A stretch of 58,960 bases of DNA, from contig JAZUBT010000023.1 in NCBI GenBank assembly GCA_045638685.1, positions 1 to 58,960 on the forward strand. The letters are read 5' to 3'. Under the pieces are notes generated by a model that was not told where the DNA came from, did no database searches, and saw only the letters and a program-made list of their open reading frames with translations. The position numbers and the translations under genes are program-made. Source of the DNA: SIG673 sp045638685. Its GTDB lineage: Bacteria; Bacillota; Clostridia; Oscillospirales; CAG-272. Within the stretch, counting starts at the first letter, position 1; each line of letters starts with the position of its first letter. Shown here in pieces: positions 8,253-16,350 of this stretch.

Positions 8253-8385
8253 CTTTGACTGAAAAGGTAAAAATACTTAATCGATGGTTTAATTGAAAAG
8301 GAAAAATGCTTAAACGGTGCTTTAATTGAAAAGTTAAATACATAAGCGGCGGATTTAGTAGAAAGCGAAAAATATTTAAGTAAAG
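8253..8385. repeat. About four imperfect 33-bp tandem repeats between cluster genes 1 and 2
   Basis: Units start near 8253, 8287, 8320 and 8352. Each has a (C/G)TTTAATTGAAAAG-like core followed by an AAAAATACTTAA-like stretch. The 230-base gap holds no gene. The repeats are absent from the other gaps of the cluster and may reflect slippage or a regulatory array. Confidence 0.6.
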
Positions 8386-8425
8386 ATTTAAATTGTAAAT
8401 AAAAATATTTTATAAAGAGGTAGTT

Positions 8426-9004
8426 ATGTTCGGTTCAAAGAAAAACAAAAAAAGCCCCGAGGAGATAAAAGCCGAAAGGGAAAACAAAATCAGAGAGGTT
8501 CAGAAGGGCCTTAAGCTTCAAATCGTTCAGTTAAATAAGAAAAAGGACAACGCTTTTTCTAAGGTTGTTGAGGCGAGAAATAAAGGTCTTGCCTCTCAGG
8601 AAAAGCAGGCGAGAGGTCTTCTTAAGCAGACTATGGCGGCGGGCAAGCGTGCCGAAGGAATGCTTATGACTCTTGAACTTGCCATGGAGTCCAGAGATCT
8701 TGCGGAGCTTAACACCGAGTTTCTTAAGGGAATTTCCGTTCTTTCCGACGACATTGTATCGGCAAGCAAGGGCAGCGCAAACGTAAAGCAGGTTGAGGAA
8801 AAGTACAAGAAGGCGATGTTCAAGATGGAAAAGCAGAAGGAGAACATCGACGAGATGATAGCCGTTGGAGAGTACAGCTCTGCCGTGTCTGTCAACGAAG
8901 ATGAATATACCGAGTTTGACGATGAGATAGATTCAATGCTCGACGACGTGAATCTTGCGAATTCCGCTCTCGGATTTAACAACAGTAACAGACAGAAATT
9001 TTAA
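8426..9004 (+). CDS. ESCRT-III/Snf7-like (CHMP-like) protein
   Basis: 192 residues, almost wholly helical. The basic N-terminus MFGSKKNKKSPEE closely parallels the CHMP2/Vps2 start (short hydrophobic, FG, basic patch, then PEE). A long helical hairpin follows (about 15-100), then further helices and an acidic tail (DEYTEFDDEIDSMLDD) like the regulatory helix-5 region of ESCRT-III. PspA and Vipp1 are established bacterial members of this superfamily; the present protein looks nearer in layout to eukaryotic CHMPs than to PspA. Inferred role: a membrane-bound filament remodelled by the AAA+ ATPases encoded next to it. The start follows GAGG. Similarity was judged by eye, so remote-homology confirmation is still missing. 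Confidence 0.6.
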   Translation: MFGSKKNKKSPEEIKAERENKIREVQKGLKLQIVQLNKKKDNAFSKVVEARNKGLASQEKQARGLLKQTMAAGKRAEGMLMTLELAMESRDLAELNTEFLKGISVLSDDIVSASKGSANVKQVEEKYKKAMFKMEKQKENIDEMIAVGEYSSAVSVNEDEYTEFDDEIDSMLDDVNLANSALGFNNSNRQKF

Positions 9005-9113
9005 TTAAGTTGGACGAATGACTCCGTTGTGCTTTTAATCCGAAGTAAAAAACGGGTTAACGGCACGCGATTAAACACATTAACAAAATACATTTAAAAG
9101 AGAGGAATTTAAC

Positions 9114-10988
9114 GTGGCTAAAAGTTACCGTGAATTTAAAAAACAGCTCGAAATGAAAAAGGAGCAGACGGAAACCTTAAGAATGCTTAACGGAGCGGTT
9201 TCCACACTTTCCAAAAAGAGGGATTCGTACATAGAACAGGCAAAGACGGCCAAGCGTCTCGGAAATATGTCGCAGTATAACGCGATGGTTGCGCTTCTTA
9301 AAAACGCGATGTTCAATCTTGCGCAGGCGCAGGATATGGTTGCGAACTTCACTATCGCTAAGGATATGTGCGAGATGCAACAGATTAATAAAAAGTTTGT
9401 AAAATCGCTTGACAGCGTTATGAAAAACGTACATAAGACCTGTAAGGCAATAAACGTAAGCAGCAGCGAAAAAACATTTATGAAGGCTCTTTGTCAGCAG
9501 AATGTTACATCGATGCAGCTCCGTCAGGCGCTTCAGGACAACAATGCCGCGTTTTCCAGCAGCGTTGATACCATTTCCGACATTACCGACGAGGAGGTAA
9601 GCGGACTTCTTAACGACGGAATAAACGACGAAACACAGAGAATTGACAGCAGCCTTGAGGCGCTTGAGCTTGAGTTCTCCGCACCGTCGTCTTCTGCCGG
9701 AAAAGAGACTCCCACCCGTGCTATGGACAGCATGGGAATGGGCTTTGGCGGTAACAGTCAGTTTGCGCCGAACGGCAATGGTTTCGCACCGAATGGAAAC
9801 GGATTTACACCGAACGGCAACGGTTTTACACCGAACGGCAACGGTTTCGCACCGAACGGCAACGGCTTTACACCGAACGGCAACGGCTTTGCGCCGAACG
9901 GCAACGGCTTTACACCGAACGGTAACGGTTCCGTACCGAGCGGTAACACCCCCGCGCCTAATGGAAATAACCCTGCACCGAGTGGTAACGATGCTAACAA
10001 GCCTCCTGTACTTCCGAGCGAAAAGAAGGACGGCAAAAAGTCCGACGGCGGAAATGACAAGAAAAACGAAAAGCCCGAGGATAAGATTCTTGGCGCAAAC
10101 GGAGAGGAGCTCGGTGCTTCCTCCGAGTTCAAGTTCAACTGGGAGAGTCTGCCGAGTATTGGCTTTGACGATATAGCGGGACTTGAGGACGTTAAGGATA
10201 TAGTAAGAGTTAAGGTTCTTCTTCCTCTTAAAAACCCCGAGGCGTTTGAAGGATACGAAAAGAAGAGCGGTGGCGGTATGTGTCTCTACGGACCTCCCGG
10301 AACCGGTAAGACTATGATAGCTGCTGCTATCGCGAACGAGATAGGCGCTAAGTTCTGTTCCATAAAGCCCTCCGACCTTCTTATGCAGGGTCTCGGTCAG
10401 ACCGAAAAGGCGGTTAAGGCTCTGTTTGCTCAGGCTCGTCAGTTCCCGTGCGCGGTTATCTATTTCGACGAAATGGACTCTCTTACTCCTAAGAATACTA
10501 AATCGACCGCTGCAAGACAGCTTCGTTCCGAGTTCCTTGCCCAGCTTCAGGGTATAGATAGCTACAAGGAGGGCGAGGACAGAATTCTATTCCTGGTTGC
10601 GGCAACCAATAAGCCGTGGGATATAGACAGCGCGTTCCTCCGTCCCGGACGTTTCGGAACCAAGGTATATGTCGGTCTTCCCGATTATCCCGCGAGAGAA
10701 TATATGATTAAAAAGCGTATCGAAAAGATACTTAAGAAGGGTGTCGTTGAGGTAAAGGACGACGTTAACGTAGAGACGCTCGCAGAAAATACCAACGGCT
10801 ATAACTGCTCGGATATCAGCAACCTTCTTGACCGCATAGAGGAAATCTCTATTATCAGAGGAATTAAAACCGGCGAAAAGTATATTGCCGACGAGGACTT
10901 TACAACAGCTCTTTCTGAAATTCACTCCTCGGTACAGGCTGACGATATTATCAAGCTTAAGGATTGGCGTGAGGAAAACGACCAGTAA
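9114..10988 (+). CDS. ESCRT-III-like domain fused to a Vps4/katanin-type AAA+ ATPase
   Basis: 624 residues, GTG start after GAGAGGA. Residues 1-190 form a helical region laid out like the previous protein, ending in an acidic motif (TDEEVSGLLND) that matches its DDEIDSMLDD. Residues 217-292 are tandem (F/T)xPNGNG heptads. Residues about 345-620 are a single AAA+ module: FDDIAGLEDVK entry typical of the meiotic clade, Walker A GPPGTGKT (393-400), Walker B IYFDE (Asp452, Glu453), sensor-1 AATNKPWD and arginine-finger FLRPGRF. Inferred role: substrate and motor in one chain, perhaps co-polymerising with the 8426-9004 protein. The fusion is unusual, because ESCRT-III and Vps4 are normally separate chains. 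Confidence 0.65.
   Translation: MAKSYREFKKQLEMKKEQTETLRMLNGAVSTLSKKRDSYIEQAKTAKRLGNMSQYNAMVALLKNAMFNLAQAQDMVANFTIAKDMCEMQQINKKFVKSLDSVMKNVHKTCKAINVSSSEKTFMKALCQQNVTSMQLRQALQDNNAAFSSSVDTISDITDEEVSGLLNDGINDETQRIDSSLEALELEFSAPSSSAGKETPTRAMDSMGMGFGGNSQFAPNGNGFAPNGNGFTPNGNGFTPNGNGFAPNGNGFTPNGNGFAPNGNGFTPNGNGSVPSGNTPAPNGNNPAPSGNDANKPPVLPSEKKDGKKSDGGNDKKNEKPEDKILGANGEELGASSEFKFNWESLPSIGFDDIAGLEDVKDIVRVKVLLPLKNPEAFEGYEKKSGGGMCLYGPPGTGKTMIAAAIANEIGAKFCSIKPSDLLMQGLGQTEKAVKALFAQARQFPCAVIYFDEMDSLTPKNTKSTAARQLRSEFLAQLQGIDSYKEGEDRILFLVAATNKPWDIDSAFLRPGRFGTKVYVGLPDYPAREYMIKKRIEKILKKGVVEVKDDVNVETLAENTNGYNCSDISNLLDRIEEISIIRGIKTGEKYIADEDFTTALSEIHSSVQADDIIKLKDWREENDQ
9762..9990 (+). repeat. In-frame 21-bp tandem repeats coding (F/T)xPNGNG
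   Basis: About eight clear 21-base units and a few decayed ones encode a flexible PNGNG-rich linker between the helical and the AAA+ part. Copy number is likely to vary by slippage in whole codons without breaking the frame. Confidence 0.85.
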
Positions 10989-10989
10989 T

Positions 10990-11019
10990 TTAACGTAAGC
11001 GGTTACGTTAAGCTTTTTT
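10990..11019 (+). terminator. Possible intra-operon terminator or attenuator
   Basis: Stem TAACGTAA / TTACGTTA with a GCGG loop, extended by a T-A pair and followed by AGCTTTTTT, right after the 9114-10988 stop codon. A second hairpin follows (CGAGTGCC at 11028-11035 with GGCACTCG at 11055-11062), which has an alternative pairing (CCGAGT/ACTCGG). It may lower expression of downstream genes. Confidence 0.5.
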
Positions 11020-11109
11020 GGAAAACACGAGTGCCGAGTTTACAAGTTCACGGTGGCACTCGGTAAGCTCCTTTATTATTTGAAGATTATTGAAAGGAAA
11101 TGTCATAAA

Positions 11110-12291
11110 ATGGGTTATTCGGACGAATATTTCTATTCAATGTTTAAAAAATGCTACGAAGCGGCAATGAACGCAAAAAGCTACGGTAATCTTGCGGCAG
11201 CAAAAAAGAATTTTGCAGACGCCTCGGCGTATCTTTTACGCTTTGCGCAGATGTCTGCGGGCGGTAATAAAGAAGAAATGATTGCTCAGGCAAACCGCCT
11301 TAAAAATATTGCCGATATGATTAAGGTGCCGATTCAGCAGATGCCGGGCTACGGCGCGCAGAACGGCTACGGCGCAGGCTCTCAGGGCGGAAACGCTTAC
11401 GGTTCTCAGGGCGCCTCCTTCGGAGGCAGCTCATACAGCGGAGATCAGGGGGACGGAAGCAGCTGCGCGACAGACGACGATATGTCGCAGTATTTCACCT
11501 TCTTTAACGCAGAGGACTTAAAAGAAGGCTTTGAAGGTGTTGTCGGTCTTGATGAGGCTAAGGAGGCGGTTACGGAATACGTAATTAATCCCATAAAATA
11601 TCCTCAGCACTACAACTACTCCTTTGCGGATAACAAAGCGGTTCTTCTTGAAGGACCTCCCGGAACGGGAAAAACCACCTTCGCTAAGGCGGTAGCCAAG
11701 GAGATTAACCAGCCGTTTGCTCTTATCAACGTGGCTCAGCTTGTAAACTGCTACGTCGGTGAAACGGGAAAAAATATAGATAAGGTTTTTGCAGCTCTGC
11801 GCGACTACACCGAGAGAAATAACTGCGGCCTTACCGTGTTCTTTGACGAGCTTGACGAAATAGCAAAAAAGCGCGGCGGAGACGACAAGGCGTCTGCATC
11901 TGCGGTTCCCGCGCTGCTCCGTAACATGGACGGAGTAAAGCAGAATAAGAGCTTTCTTATTCTTGCAAACACCAACTGTATGGAGATGCTTGACGACGGT
12001 ATTCTCGACCGCTTCAGAAAGCGCATACATATCCCTCTCCCTGATAAGAATATGAGACTTGCATTCTTCAGAAGTAAGCTTTCCGAGCTTGAGGGCGAGT
12101 ACATAGGACAGCTTGACCTTGAGGGCTTTGCCGAAATGTCGGAGGGCCTCAGCGGAAGAACCATTACCTATATCTGCGATGACTTTAAATATTATATTGG
12201 AGGAGTAAAGGCGGGAATAAAGGACGGAAGCGACCTTAATTCCGTTATATATTCCGCTATTGCCCAAAGACTCAACTCTTTACATTCATAA
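11110..12291 (+). CDS. MIT-like domain fused to a Vps4-like AAA+ ATPase
   Basis: 393 residues. Residues 1-75 look like a three-helix MIT domain (YEAAMNAKSYGNLAAAKKNF, YLLRFA, then a third helix RLKNIADMI). A Gly/Ser/Tyr-rich linker follows (about 80-135), then an AAA+ module: Walker A GPPGTGKT (182-189), Walker B VFFDE (Asp246, Glu247), sensor-1 LANTN and DRFRKRIHIPLPD, which is very close to the arginine-finger segment of Vps4. MIT-linker-AAA is the architecture of Vps4. In eukaryotes and archaea MIT binds ESCRT-III tails, so the likely substrates are the ESCRT-III-like proteins of this cluster. The start at 11110 follows AAAGGAAA; an upstream in-frame start at 11053 lacks a site. Confidence 0.65.
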   Translation: MGYSDEYFYSMFKKCYEAAMNAKSYGNLAAAKKNFADASAYLLRFAQMSAGGNKEEMIAQANRLKNIADMIKVPIQQMPGYGAQNGYGAGSQGGNAYGSQGASFGGSSYSGDQGDGSSCATDDDMSQYFTFFNAEDLKEGFEGVVGLDEAKEAVTEYVINPIKYPQHYNYSFADNKAVLLEGPPGTGKTTFAKAVAKEINQPFALINVAQLVNCYVGETGKNIDKVFAALRDYTERNNCGLTVFFDELDEIAKKRGGDDKASASAVPALLRNMDGVKQNKSFLILANTNCMEMLDDGILDRFRKRIHIPLPDKNMRLAFFRSKLSELEGEYIGQLDLEGFAEMSEGLSGRTITYICDDFKYYIGGVKAGIKDGSDLNSVIYSAIAQRLNSLHS

Positions 12292-12494
12292 TCAGGGCTG
12301 ATTTGAAATACGCTGCGGAGAAACGGAAGCAGAAAAAACGCTAAAACGCTAAAACGGTAAAACAAGGCGGCAGTGTCAGTCAAAACGGAAATAGAAACGT
12401 ATTAATTATATAATTTAAAACGGACTTAAGCTTTGTTATAATCCAAAGCTAACTGAAATTTAATTATAATCCAAAACGAAAGGATCTGAAATAG

Positions 12495-13637
12495 ATGAAA
12501 ATATGCTCTAAATGTGGGTTCAGCGCGGAAGATGACGCACGTTTTTGTACATCGTGCGGTACTGATATTTCTGCCGTGCCTGCGTCAAGTGCGCACGAAG
12601 GCGAGCAGAATGGCGTTATGTCGATATTTTTGAAATACGCATCTGTTTTAAACGAGGCTCAGCTCTATAAAGTAGCGGTTGCCAAGGAGATGGGAGTTAT
12701 ACAGAGCGCTCCGGGAGAGGTACAGGAAATATACCGTGTGCTTGCCTTCAGAGGACACCTTGACAGTATGTACAGATACGCCGAGCTTTGTATTGAGGGA
12801 GGCGACAAGCTTACCGCCTATAAATGGTTTAAGGTTGCCGCGGACGCGGGACACGTTCCGAGTAAAACCCGCCTTGAAAGCGAGGACTTTTTCGACTCTG
12901 TGCCGACACACGCCGTAAGCTCTCTTGCGCCGGAGTCGGACTCGAAGGCAGGAACCGTTACCGTTACGATAAACACCGAAGCGGCTCTTGAAAACCCGAA
13001 CAGACAGATAGAGATTCCGTCGTCAAGCGGAGATTTCGTAACCATGGTAAACGACGCTATGCGCGGAGTTGTTATGATAACTGCTATTGAAACCAACGGG
13101 GGCGTCCGTATGGTAAGCCGCGGATCCGGATTTATTATAGACGGACTTGTTATAACCAACGCTCACGTAGTAGGAAGCAACCCGTCCTGTGTTCAGGCAA
13201 ATTTTGAGCCTACGGTTGACTCCCGTACATACAATCTTTTACCGCTCACCATTTTGCCCGAATACGATATATCCATTCTTAAATTCACAAATTATAATCC
13301 TACGAAGCAGTTTAATCTCCGTATAGGAGACGTTAAATTCGGAGAGTCGGTTTATACGATAGGAAACCCTCTCGGAGTTGGACTTAGTGTTTCGAAGGGT
13401 ATAGTTTCAAACCCGAACAGAAAAAACACCTTCGGTAGCGCAGAGTATCATTCGAAGCTTGAAACTGTAATACAGACGGATATAGTATCTAACCACGGAA
13501 ATTCCGGCGGAGCGATATTCGATATGAATAACAACGTTATTGCAATGCTCACCTTTGAGCCTTCAAAGAGTGAGGGCGGTATGTCGATGTGCGTTCCGGC
13601 TGAATATATAAAAAACATAATTAAAAAAGTTAAATAA
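12495..13637 (+). CDS. Cytoplasmic zinc-ribbon / Sel1-like / trypsin-like serine protease
   Basis: 380 residues with no signal peptide. Residues 3-25 form a zinc ribbon (CSKCG, CTSCG). A helical region with a Sel1-like repeat (YRYAELCIEGG, AYKWFKVAADAGH) follows at about 90-135. The protease domain spans about 185-380 with triad His224 (TNAHVV), Asp258 (EYDIS) and Ser337 (GNSGGA), as in HtrA-type trypsin-like peptidases. No PDZ domain is seen. A cytoplasmic location beside SPFH, AAA+ and HEPN proteins suggests a regulated effector or quality-control protease rather than a secreted enzyme. AAAGGA precedes the start. An imperfect hairpin (AGCTTTG/CAAAGCT) at 12429-12450 lies in the 203-base gap before it. 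Confidence 0.8.
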   Translation: MKICSKCGFSAEDDARFCTSCGTDISAVPASSAHEGEQNGVMSIFLKYASVLNEAQLYKVAVAKEMGVIQSAPGEVQEIYRVLAFRGHLDSMYRYAELCIEGGDKLTAYKWFKVAADAGHVPSKTRLESEDFFDSVPTHAVSSLAPESDSKAGTVTVTINTEAALENPNRQIEIPSSSGDFVTMVNDAMRGVVMITAIETNGGVRMVSRGSGFIIDGLVITNAHVVGSNPSCVQANFEPTVDSRTYNLLPLTILPEYDISILKFTNYNPTKQFNLRIGDVKFGESVYTIGNPLGVGLSVSKGIVSNPNRKNTFGSAEYHSKLETVIQTDIVSNHGNSGGAIFDMNNNVIAMLTFEPSKSEGGMSMCVPAEYIKNIIKKVK

Positions 13638-13657
13638 CATAAAAGGAGTACTTTAAA

Positions 13658-14560
13658 ATGTTTGGTAAGCAGGATAAAATCAAAGAGGTTACTATTTCAA
13701 CAAACGACGATTACGTAATCTGGAACGTTGACGTTTCAAACGTTGCCAGAGATGCTACGTTATACGTAGAGCAGGGCGCTCTCGGTATTTACATCGTTAA
13801 CGGCGCTACCCGTTCGATAAACCCCTCCGGACGCTGGGTAATTAACGCTAAGGCTGACGAAAAGCTCGGAAACAGAATTCAGCTCGTCGGCGCTAACGCA
13901 GATAAAACTTACGAGATTTTCTGCGGTATCGGCGGAGTTCCGTTCAAGGATTTTGAAATTAATACCGAAACGGTTGTCGGCGCTCACGGAGAGTGCAAAA
14001 TCTCCATTCTTCAGCCGTGGGTACTCTGTACTGTTCTCGGTAAAAACACCATTAAGCTTGAGCATATAGACGATTACATAAGAGCAAAGCTTTCCGAGCT
14101 TATGACGGCAAGTCTTGCAGAGGTTCTCGGAAAATACGACTATTCTTCCATTAACGCAAAGCTTTCCGAAATATCCGCAGAGATGAAGGATAAGCTTTTT
14201 GACGAATTTGAGAAATGCGGAATAGGTATTGAAACCTTCGCGCTTAAGGGCATTCACTTTAACGATGAATATAAGCAGAAGAGAACCGATTTCTTTGATA
14301 ACGCCAACCGTAAAAAAGAGGAGAAGGAGCAGAGAAGAGAGAGAGAAAGAGCTCAGCGCGCAGAGATTGACGCTATTAACTCTCTTGTCGGAAACATTCA
14401 GCCTCCGAACTCTCAGGGTGGCGGAAACACGGCTCAGAATTTAAATAACAATAATAACGCAAACGGCGTAAACGTACCTGTAAAGTACTGCCCGAGATGC
14501 GGCATGAAGTGTTCGGCGGACTCTATTTTCTGCTCCGGATGCGGCAAAAAATTAAACTAA
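13658..14560 (+). CDS. SPFH (band 7/YdjI-like) protein with C-terminal zinc ribbon
   Basis: 300 residues. The N-terminal 210 residues form an SPFH domain of the virion-core/YdjI type (DYVIWNVDVSNVARDATLYVEQGALGIYI start, then the ALKGIHF end segment). A charged coiled coil (about 225-255), an Asn-rich linker and a double-CxxC zinc ribbon (CPRCG, CSGCG; about 278-297) follow. In Bacillus, YdjI has this layout and lies in an operon with a PspA homologue, which supports a membrane-scaffolding role here. No transmembrane segment is present. AGGAG lies close before the ATG, and the gene begins 20 bases after the protease gene. Confidence 0.8.
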   Translation: MFGKQDKIKEVTISTNDDYVIWNVDVSNVARDATLYVEQGALGIYIVNGATRSINPSGRWVINAKADEKLGNRIQLVGANADKTYEIFCGIGGVPFKDFEINTETVVGAHGECKISILQPWVLCTVLGKNTIKLEHIDDYIRAKLSELMTASLAEVLGKYDYSSINAKLSEISAEMKDKLFDEFEKCGIGIETFALKGIHFNDEYKQKRTDFFDNANRKKEEKEQRRERERAQRAEIDAINSLVGNIQPPNSQGGGNTAQNLNNNNNANGVNVPVKYCPRCGMKCSADSIFCSGCGKKLN

Positions 14561-14585
14561 TTTAACATATTTGGAGGAAATGAAA

Positions 14586-16097
14586 ATGGGTCTTTTCGGA
14601 AAAAAGAAAAACGATATGACAAGCCTTAACGAGGCGAATAAGCAGCAGATTATCTCTGATATAAGCAACATAATGCGTAACAGCCGCGGAGAAGCTACCG
14701 CGATGCTTAAGGATCTCCAGCTTGAAATGCAGTCTCACGGAGCATCTGGCTCCGAGGAGGTATTAAAGCAGGATATGCTTATAAAGAAACTTCTCGGCGA
14801 GGTGAACGCCGCTGTTATAAAGGGACAGGATAGCATGGTTATTACCAAGCTTAGTCAGGTAAAGACTGCCGTTGCAAACAGAAAAATAAACTGTGGCTCG
14901 GGCGGACAGCTTACCAAGAAGGATGCTAAGGCGGCAAAGGAGCAGGCAAAGCTTGAAAAGAAGCTTGCAAAGCAGGGCTTTAAGGTTGAGAGAACAAGAG
15001 CCGAGGAGCTTTCCGAGATAATTGCGAACGAAACCGCAAAGCTTGAGGATCTCCAGAAAACTATGGATATGCTCAAGGCGCGTTATCAGAAGAATCCCAA
15101 CGACCGCTCGGTTATATCTCAGGCTAACACCGTAAAAATGCAGATTACCCAGACCAAGGAGAGAATCAACAGCTACGAAATTGAGCTTCAGAGAGAGAAC
15201 GTTACTACGAGCATGCAGCAGGCTGTCGAGGACAACGCGTCCCTTATTCAGAACCGTACCGTCAGCGACGATCAGATCGACGTTTTACGCGAGAATATGA
15301 CAGAGGCAAACGAGCTGAAGAAGCAGACTATGGCGCAGACACAGGCGAATATGGCTGTCTTTGGTCAGGTTAACGCCTTTGGAACCATGGGCGATCCCTT
15401 CGCGGAAACCGATTCTGTTGATTTCTCTAACCCCTTTGCGGAGGAGGGAGGCTCGGTATTCGGTACCGGTGCGCAGACCTCTCAGGCAAGACAGACTCAG
15501 TTCGGCGGCTTTAACGCTTCCGAGATGGGCACTGCCGCTATGGCACAGGATATCAATAAGACGAAGCAGTCGATTCAGCAGAGCATGGACGCGTACAACG
15601 ACAAGTTAGACGATCTTTCGGACGACCTTTCTGACCTTAACGCACAGCTTAAGCCCTTACTTATAAAGCGTGAAAACGCAACTCCTTCCGAGTGCACGAT
15701 ACTTGACGGACAGATCGACCAGCTTAACGCGAAGCGCAACTCCGTTCAATATACTATAAAGCGTACCCGTCAGGCTCTTTCAACCCTTCAGGAGCAGATG
15801 AGTCTTATGGACAGACTTTCCACGCAGCAGGATCTCGATGCTACCAACGCAAAGATCCAGCAGATGACCGGCGGAAGATTTGCCGACTTCGAAGGACTTG
15901 CAATGTTCCTTAAGGATTCTGTTGCGAGAAGTAACGAGCAGCTTGAGGAAATCGGAACTGCATCTATGGTTGCCGATAGCGAGGAAATTAACATGAATAC
16001 ATTCTCCGGATCCAGCGCGGTATTTACCGACACAATGGGCAACAAGGACGAAAACAGATACGACGCGCTCAAGAGAGACCTCGGTCTTATGAACTAA
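14586..16097 (+). CDS. Long coiled-coil protein with two or more ESCRT-III-like helical hairpins
   Basis: 503 residues, almost all helical and rich in Gln, Lys and Glu. It starts MGLFGKKKND, the same short hydrophobic-plus-basic opening as ESCRT-III proteins. Hairpin-like helix pairs are seen at about 130-240 and 315-430, separated by a Gly/Phe-rich stretch (about 255-310). The tail ends RYDALKRDLGLMN, which recalls the terminal helices that MIT domains bind. The start at 14586 is preferred: GGAGG lies at 14573-14577 with 8-base spacing, whereas in-frame TTG at 14571 and ATG at 14580 overlap or crowd the site. Function is inferred as a second filament subunit or bridging factor. It could alternatively be a generic coiled-coil scaffold. 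Confidence 0.5.
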   Translation: MGLFGKKKNDMTSLNEANKQQIISDISNIMRNSRGEATAMLKDLQLEMQSHGASGSEEVLKQDMLIKKLLGEVNAAVIKGQDSMVITKLSQVKTAVANRKINCGSGGQLTKKDAKAAKEQAKLEKKLAKQGFKVERTRAEELSEIIANETAKLEDLQKTMDMLKARYQKNPNDRSVISQANTVKMQITQTKERINSYEIELQRENVTTSMQQAVEDNASLIQNRTVSDDQIDVLRENMTEANELKKQTMAQTQANMAVFGQVNAFGTMGDPFAETDSVDFSNPFAEEGGSVFGTGAQTSQARQTQFGGFNASEMGTAAMAQDINKTKQSIQQSMDAYNDKLDDLSDDLSDLNAQLKPLLIKRENATPSECTILDGQIDQLNAKRNSVQYTIKRTRQALSTLQEQMSLMDRLSTQQDLDATNAKIQQMTGGRFADFEGLAMFLKDSVARSNEQLEEIGTASMVADSEEINMNTFSGSSAVFTDTMGNKDENRYDALKRDLGLMN

Positions 16098-16205
16098 GAA
16101 CGGAATCTCGGTTTTGACTGTGTTCTGTGATGTTCCTAATATCTGTTTTATAAATTAGAGCTGATTTAGGACTAAAAACATCTTATAACCTTGGCTTATA
16201 AATAT

Positions 16206-16297
16206 CGGTTTATAAACCGAAACAGGTTCCTATAAAATATTATAGGTAAGATTTATACACCTTTTAAGTCTTTACGCCGCGTTTTTGCGGCGTAAAG
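16206..16297 (+). promoter_or_regulatory. Hairpin-rich leader before the last cluster gene
   Basis: Three inverted repeats: palindrome CGGTTTATAAACCG (16206-16219), CCTATA/TATAGG (16229-16246) and a perfect 11-base-pair stem CTTTACGCCGC / GCGGCGTAAAG with GTTTTT loop (16270-16297). The last lacks a T-run, so it is not a classical terminator. It may protect or regulate the mRNA of the 16351 gene. The 253-base gap contains no gene. Confidence 0.5.
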
Positions 16298-16350
16298 GTA
16301 AAGGACAGACAGCGGGGACGCTGTTTGGAAAGAGAGGAATTAACGTAAAA

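Noticed and set aside
9762..9990. CRISPR-like or satellite repeat
   Set aside because: It is an in-frame 21-base coding repeat inside the AAA+ protein.
9758..10138. Reverse-strand open frame rich in Pro/Phe/Leu over the linker repeats
   Set aside because: An opposite-strand shadow of the 21-base repeats; no start signal.
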